A stretch of 64,000 bases of DNA from Acidimicrobiales bacterium (GTDB lineage: Bacteria; Actinomycetota; Acidimicrobiia; Acidimicrobiales; SZUA-35), in contig JAHEJM010000006.1 in NCBI GenBank assembly GCA_024638815.1, positions 19,753-83,752 on the forward strand, written 5' to 3'. Both the position numbers and the translations under genes were made by a program. Below the pieces are notes generated by a model. It searched no databases, was not told the DNA's origin, and worked only from the letters and a program-made list of their open reading frames with translations. Positions 59,272-64,000 of the stretch are shown one piece after another (position 1 is the first letter of the stretch; the number at the start of each line of letters is the position of its first letter).

Positions 59272-61034
59272 CCTTCCTCGTCTCTAGTGTTATCGCCGGG
59301 TTCGGCCGGAGCGGATTCAGCATCCTCGGACTCGGCGTCGCCGGATCCGGAACCTCCGGACTCGGACCGCAGACCGTCGTAGGCCAGCTCGCCGTGGGCC
59401 AGCGGGGTGGCCGAGACCACAACCGGCGGGGCCGGGAAATTGCCCAACGGTGGAGGCGACGGGGCGGCCCATTCCAGGGTCGTTCCCGACCATGTGTCGC
59501 CGCTGGAGCCGGCTGGTTTGCGGCTCACCACGGAGCCGACCAGACCAAGTGCGATCACGGCGACGGCGCCGAGCAGCAGGGCCACACCGATGGTGGCCAC
59601 CACCCCGAACACCTGGAGGGAACCCTCGCTGGTGTCGACCAGCTCGGGGTATTGGGGCTGGTCGGCGATTCCGGCGGCCAATTCACCCACGGCCCAGATG
59701 ACGGAGCCGGCGGCGGCCAGGGCGATGGCAAACAGGGCGGGCGAGGCGGCCGAGGATCGACCGAACAGCTTGCTCGACCAGTGCTGGAGGGCGGCGATGA
59801 CGCCGACCACAACGGCCCCCACCACCAGGGCCGTGACCGCTTCGTGGAAGGTGGTGCCGTTGAGGACCAGGCTGTTGGTCATATCGACCGAGTCGGGGAA
59901 CAGCGAGTCGAAGAAGCCCATGATGGGCTCGACCAGACCGAGGAGTTGTACCAACGTGGCCGCCAGAAGCAACAGCCCCGACAGCAGGGCTCCGGCCAGC
60001 GCCGGATTGACCGAGATCGAGCCGGAACGAAGGCTGTCGCCGGCGAGGGCCAAGGTGCCCAGCACCGGCAGTACCACCGCCAGTAGGCCAAGGACCAGCA
60101 CGGCGTTGTTGTAGTCGATGGTGCGGATCGAGGCCATACCGACCAGGTGGGGGCCAAACGTCAGCAGGCCGAACACCGTGAGCAGTGCCATCACGGTCCG
60201 GTGGAGTCGCACCGGGACACCGGTATGGACACCGATCATGTCGACGGCCATGCCGAGTACGGGAATGGTCAGCCAGTAGATGGCCGGGGCCCGGGTCACA
60301 CCGTCGAGTACACCGACCAGCACCTCACTCTGCTCGATGGGCAGATGCTGATAGCGGATGTTGAGGGCAGCCAACAACAGCTCGGCCAACGTGATGGGGA
60401 GGCTGAACAGCCCGACCAGTGAGAAAACGAAATAGCTCCAGCTGGTGAAGGGCACCCGCTCGGTGGTCATACCAATCGTGCGAGCCCCGAGTACGGTCGA
60501 TGCCAGGATCACCAGCCCCCAGATGATGGCGCCGACCATCATGGCCAGCGACGCCGCCCACAGCACTACGAAGTCCCCACGGCCGCCACCGGGCCCGCCG
60601 TTGAGCAGGTAGTCGACGATGAGCAGGCCGGCCCCAAGCAGCCAGGTCCAGAAGGCGCCGGCGGCACCGCGGGCGAAGGCCAGGCTGGAGGCGCCGATCT
60701 GGAGGGGAACAAGGTAGATGCCGATACCAAGCAGGATCGGAACCAGACCACCGAAGATCATCAGCTCGCGGCTGAGCGACCAGATCTGGGTGAACTCATC
60801 GGGGTCACGGGCGATCTGGAAACCGAGTCCGTCGACCGACTCGTAGGAGGCGACCAGGGCCAAGACGAGCGACGTCACCAGGAACAGCACGCCGCCCCCG
60901 ATGAACAATCGGCCGACCGGCTTGTGATCGGATACCCCGAGCCATCCGTCGATGGTGGTCGGCGTGGCCCCCGGGGCCCCTGATACCGCCGCCACTCCTC
61001 TAGCTGTGTCTGGGCGAGATTCTGTTAAAGCCAT
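59268..61034 (-). CDS. Divergent heme-copper oxidase subunit I-like protein lacking most metal ligands
   Basis: GWLGVSDHKPVGRLF and YLVPLQIGASSLAF align with CoxI; ligand motifs altered (see findings). Confidence 0.85.
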   Translation of the reverse strand: MALTESRPDTARGVAAVSGAPGATPTTIDGWLGVSDHKPVGRLFIGGGVLFLVTSLVLALVASYESVDGLGFQIARDPDEFTQIWSLSRELMIFGGLVPILLGIGIYLVPLQIGASSLAFARGAAGAFWTWLLGAGLLIVDYLLNGGPGGGRGDFVVLWAASLAMMVGAIIWGLVILASTVLGARTIGMTTERVPFTSWSYFVFSLVGLFSLPITLAELLLAALNIRYQHLPIEQSEVLVGVLDGVTRAPAIYWLTIPVLGMAVDMIGVHTGVPVRLHRTVMALLTVFGLLTFGPHLVGMASIRTIDYNNAVLVLGLLAVVLPVLGTLALAGDSLRSGSISVNPALAGALLSGLLLLAATLVQLLGLVEPIMGFFDSLFPDSVDMTNSLVLNGTTFHEAVTALVVGAVVVGVIAALQHWSSKLFGRSSAASPALFAIALAAAGSVIWAVGELAAGIADQPQYPELVDTSEGSLQVFGVVATIGVALLLGAVAVIALGLVGSVVSRKPAGSSGDTWSGTTLEWAAPSPPPLGNFPAPPVVVSATPLAHGELAYDGLRSESGGSGSGDAESEDAESAPAEPGDNTRDEEG

Positions 61035-61330
61035 AGATCTATGTCGAACCCTGTTCGTGCCGTCCTGTGGTGACAGGTACTGCTGCCGGGTGGAGGCGAC
61101 CACAAGCCTGGTCGACCTGCGCCACGCCCCATCCCTCGGCCGTGATTATGCCAGCCGTGCGGTCACGTACTGTAACCGCCCCCGAGCCTAGTGTTTCCTG
61201 GAGCCTTGATCATTCAACATGCCGTCACATTTCGGTACATCTCGGTGAAGTTCCCGCTGCCTGTGGTTTTGACCCTCTCCGGTGCGTCTCGTCGTGGTAC
61301 GTCCCTTTCCCTCGATGACCCCTGCTGATC

Positions 61331-62233
61331 TCATCGGACGAGCTGATCGACGGCCATGGCGGCGAACAACACCGTCAGGTGGGTGATGGAGAAGGCAAAG
61401 TAGCGAATCGACTGCTTCTTCTGCTGCTCCCGGTCGGTGAGACCCAGGAGGCGGACTGCGCCACCGGTGAAGGCCACGCCCAGCACCATGGCCACGGTGA
61501 AATAGATCCAGCCCATGTCGGCCACATACCAGAACACCAGGGTCAGGGCCCAAACCACCACCGAGTAGGCGATGATCTGGCGGACCGCAGCCTGGTGACC
61601 CTCGACCACGGGCAGCATGGGCACATCGGCGGCCGAGTAGTCGTCCTCGTATTTGATGGCCAGGGCCCAGAAATGGGGCGGGGTCCAGAAGAAGATGACG
61701 GCGAACAAGACGATGGCGGGCAAGCCGACGGTGTTGGTGACCGACGACCAGCCGATCAGCACCGGCACCGCACCGGCAGCCCCACCGATGACGATGTTCT
61801 GGGTGGAGGTGCGCTTCAACCAGATCGTGTAGACGACTACGTAGAAGGCGCAGGCGGCCAGGGCGAGCAGGGCTGACAGGAGATTGACGAAGGCGGCGAG
61901 CCAGATGAAGGCAAGGGTCTCCACGGCCACGGCAAAGGCCAGGGCTTCGGGCGGCGACACCTCACCGGTGACCAGTGGCCGTCCTTTGGTCCGGTTCATG
62001 ACGGCATCGATGTCACGATCGATGTACATGTTGAAGGCGTTTGCCCCGCCTGCGGCCAGGGCGCCGCCGACCACCGTGTTGATGATCAACAGCAGCGATG
62101 GCATTCCCCGATTGGCCACGATCATCGGCGGCACCGTGGTCACCAGTAACAGCTCGATGATCCGGGGCTTGGTCAGGGCCACGAAGGCCAGAGCCCGAGT
62201 ACGTGCAGGAGCAGCAGTAAGCACCAGGCCCAA
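61331..62233 (-). CDS. ctaB: Protoheme IX farnesyltransferase
   Basis: TKPRIIELLLVTTVPPMIVA; NAFNMYIDRDIDAVMNRTKGRPLVTG; YTIWLKRTSTQNIVIGGAAGAVPVLIGW. Confidence 0.96.
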   Translation of the reverse strand: MGLVLTAAPARTRALAFVALTKPRIIELLLVTTVPPMIVANRGMPSLLLIINTVVGGALAAGGANAFNMYIDRDIDAVMNRTKGRPLVTGEVSPPEALAFAVAVETLAFIWLAAFVNLLSALLALAACAFYVVVYTIWLKRTSTQNIVIGGAAGAVPVLIGWSSVTNTVGLPAIVLFAVIFFWTPPHFWALAIKYEDDYSAADVPMLPVVEGHQAAVRQIIAYSVVVWALTLVFWYVADMGWIYFTVAMVLGVAFTGGAVRLLGLTDREQQKKQSIRYFAFSITHLTVLFAAMAVDQLVR

Positions 62234-62373
62234 GGGTAACCGGATGCAGCCGTCGTCGAGGCATCCGGGTGTTGCAGTTTCGCCAGGAGGCCGCGGGTGC
62301 GGCCGATTGGCGATCGGTTGTGCGACCGCGGCTTTTTGTCGCCGGCGGCCGACAGGGGGGATACGTTGAAATC

Positions 62374-63324
62374 GTGAGCCCCAACAGTTATCAACGCCTG
62401 GTCCTGTGGGTGGGCGCGCTGCTCGCCCTGATCGTTCTCACCGGCGCCGGTGTCCGCCTGGCCGAGGCCGGGCTTGGTTGTGAGGACTGGCCCAACTGCC
62501 ATGAAGGCGAACTCGCCCCCAGCAACTCGGTGCCGGGATGGATCGAGTTCGGCAATCGGCTGCTGTCCGGCGTTGTCGGTCTCGGTTGCGTGGCCGCCGT
62601 GTGGGGCGCCTATCGCCGGTTGCCTCGGCGGCGGGATCTGACCCTCTTGGCCTGGGGGCTGGTGGCCGGCTCGGCAGCACAGATCCTCCTGGGGCGGTTC
62701 ATCATCGTCATGGACCTTCATCCCATCGCCGTCGGCGGCCACTTCGTGTTGTCGATGCTGATGCTGTGGAACGTCGTGGTGCTGTGGATTCGTTCCGGCT
62801 TGGACGAGGTACCGATCACCGAGCCGGCTGTCGATCAGCGGCTCCTGGTCCACGGCCGTGCGCTGGTGGCCCTGGCCGGGCTTGTGGTGGTGCTTGGAGT
62901 GGCCGTGACCGGAACCGGCCCCAACAGCGGGGACGCCCGGGCCGAGCGCCTGGCCTTCGACTTCACCACGATCGCCCGCACCCACGCCGCCTCGGTCTGG
63001 CTGTTCCTGGCCATCCTGGTGGTCTTCGCCCTGGCCGTGGTCCGCCTACGGGCCGACGGGCGATCGCTGCCCACCCTGCCGGTTCAGGGCGGCAGGGCCA
63101 TGACCGCCGATCGGCTGGCTCGGTGGTTGGTGGGAGCGGTGGTGGCCCAGGGAGCGGTGGGCTACATCCAGTACCTGAACGGAGTCCCACCGATACTGGT
63201 TGAGGTCCACGTGCTGGGTTCGATCGTGGTCTGGGTGCTCACCCTGTTGACCTACCTCAGCCTGTATCGGCGTCGGTCAGGGAATATCCCGGCTGGCGTC
63301 GAAGAAGCAGTACAAGCGGTGTAG
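62374..63324 (+). CDS. ctaA: Heme A synthase (CtaA/COX15-like)
   Basis: GAGVRLAEAGLGCEDWPNCHEGELAP; GRFIIVMDLHPIAVGGHFVLSMLML; divergent from ctaB. Confidence 0.93.
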   Translation: MSPNSYQRLVLWVGALLALIVLTGAGVRLAEAGLGCEDWPNCHEGELAPSNSVPGWIEFGNRLLSGVVGLGCVAAVWGAYRRLPRRRDLTLLAWGLVAGSAAQILLGRFIIVMDLHPIAVGGHFVLSMLMLWNVVVLWIRSGLDEVPITEPAVDQRLLVHGRALVALAGLVVVLGVAVTGTGPNSGDARAERLAFDFTTIARTHAASVWLFLAILVVFALAVVRLRADGRSLPTLPVQGGRAMTADRLARWLVGAVVAQGAVGYIQYLNGVPPILVEVHVLGSIVVWVLTLLTYLSLYRRRSGNIPAGVEEAVQAV

Positions 63325-63993
63325 TAGCTGCTGGAGTGAGATCCAGACCACTGTCTCCACGATCTGGGCCGGGGTCAGCACGTTGACCGCAGTGTCCACC
63401 GTGATCTCGTTCACTTCGGACGGGCTGGGTGACCCGACCTTGGCCAGCATGACGGCTGCCGCCTGTTCACTGGTCAGGCCGGGGGGAAGCACTGCGGTTT
63501 CCGGCGCCTCGGTGGCGAAGCGGCTGACGGCGGCCATGACCCTCGGGTCGATCTCGGGAGCCAACTTCTCGGTGAGCTGTACCGCCTCGGCGGTCAGCAC
63601 GTCATCGTCGACAACCCGGGCGTAGACGAGGCCCACGAGACACTTCGCCCCCAACCCGAGTTTCGTCAGCTCGGGATCGAGGTTGTCCCGCAGTGCGGTG
63701 GCGATGGCCCGCACCGCCCGATTGTGCTGCAGGCTGGCCAGGATGGGGAACGAATGACCGACATCGGCCTCGAGAGTGAGCAGGGCCGGGGCAATCCGAC
63801 CCGACATGCCCCTGGTCCACTGTCGTTCCTTGCGTATGGCTCCCGGAGCCTGCCGGATGACCCGCAGGTAGGTTCCGAGCGAGTCCTGAGGTACCTGGAG
63901 ATACCCGGCGACATGGTCGCCACCGTTGCCGTTGCCACGGGAGCGGGGCAACGGTCGGAGAGGGCGACCTTCGGTGAGATCGATCTCGTCCAA
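63277..63993 (-). CDS. Hypothetical AhpD/carboxymuconolactone-decarboxylase-fold-like protein, probably continuing past the window edge
   Basis: All-helical sequence (LQVPQDSLGTYLRVIRQAPGAIRKERQWTRGMSGRIAPALLTLEADVGHSFPILASLQHNRAVRAIA); overlaps ctaA 3' end by 48 nt. Confidence 0.5.
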   Translation of the reverse strand: MDEIDLTEGRPLRPLPRSRGNGNGGDHVAGYLQVPQDSLGTYLRVIRQAPGAIRKERQWTRGMSGRIAPALLTLEADVGHSFPILASLQHNRAVRAIATALRDNLDPELTKLGLGAKCLVGLVYARVVDDDVLTAEAVQLTEKLAPEIDPRVMAAVSRFATEAPETAVLPPGLTSEQAAAVMLAKVGSPSPSEVNEITVDTAVNVLTPAQIVETVVWISLQQLLHRLYCFFDASRDIP

Positions 63994-64000
63994 TTCCTCG

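Overview
This 64 kb, high-GC window looks like actinobacterial chromosome; the gene content and dense, overlapping coding resemble Acidimicrobiia, but that placement is inference. Most of it is housekeeping: selA-selB, a WhiB/NfeD/ArsA-ArsA locus, lysC-asd, a cyclophilin, a large S8 protease, aat, an ethylmalonyl-CoA-mutase-type B12 enzyme, cobU-cobT-cobS, mscS, an SNF2 helicase with a SWIM protein, dut, orn, a WhiB7-like regulator, tlpA-ccdA, pdxH, and a cytochrome c oxidase region (ctaG, coxIV, ctaE, ctaD, ctaC, ctaB, ctaA). One tRNA-Pro(CGG) is present. No CRISPR array, prophage or intact transposon was seen. The observations most worth following up are: (1) a second CoxI/CoxIII-like pair beside the canonical oxidase in which most metal-ligand histidines of CoxI are missing; (2) a two-hairpin repeat family, one copy at 31.9 kb and three in tandem at 50.4 kb, each site ending just upstream of a start codon; (3) a 39-aa ORF that is little more than an LPVTG sorting-signal-like sequence; (4) a WhiB7-like gene behind a terminator-type hairpin and small upstream ORFs; (5) a DUF222/HNH gene interrupted in frame by a double palindrome carrying a TAA, next to a Tn3-type transposase relic; (6) a decayed PadR/ABC-permease segment. 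All product names come from reading the translated sequence; no database search was run.
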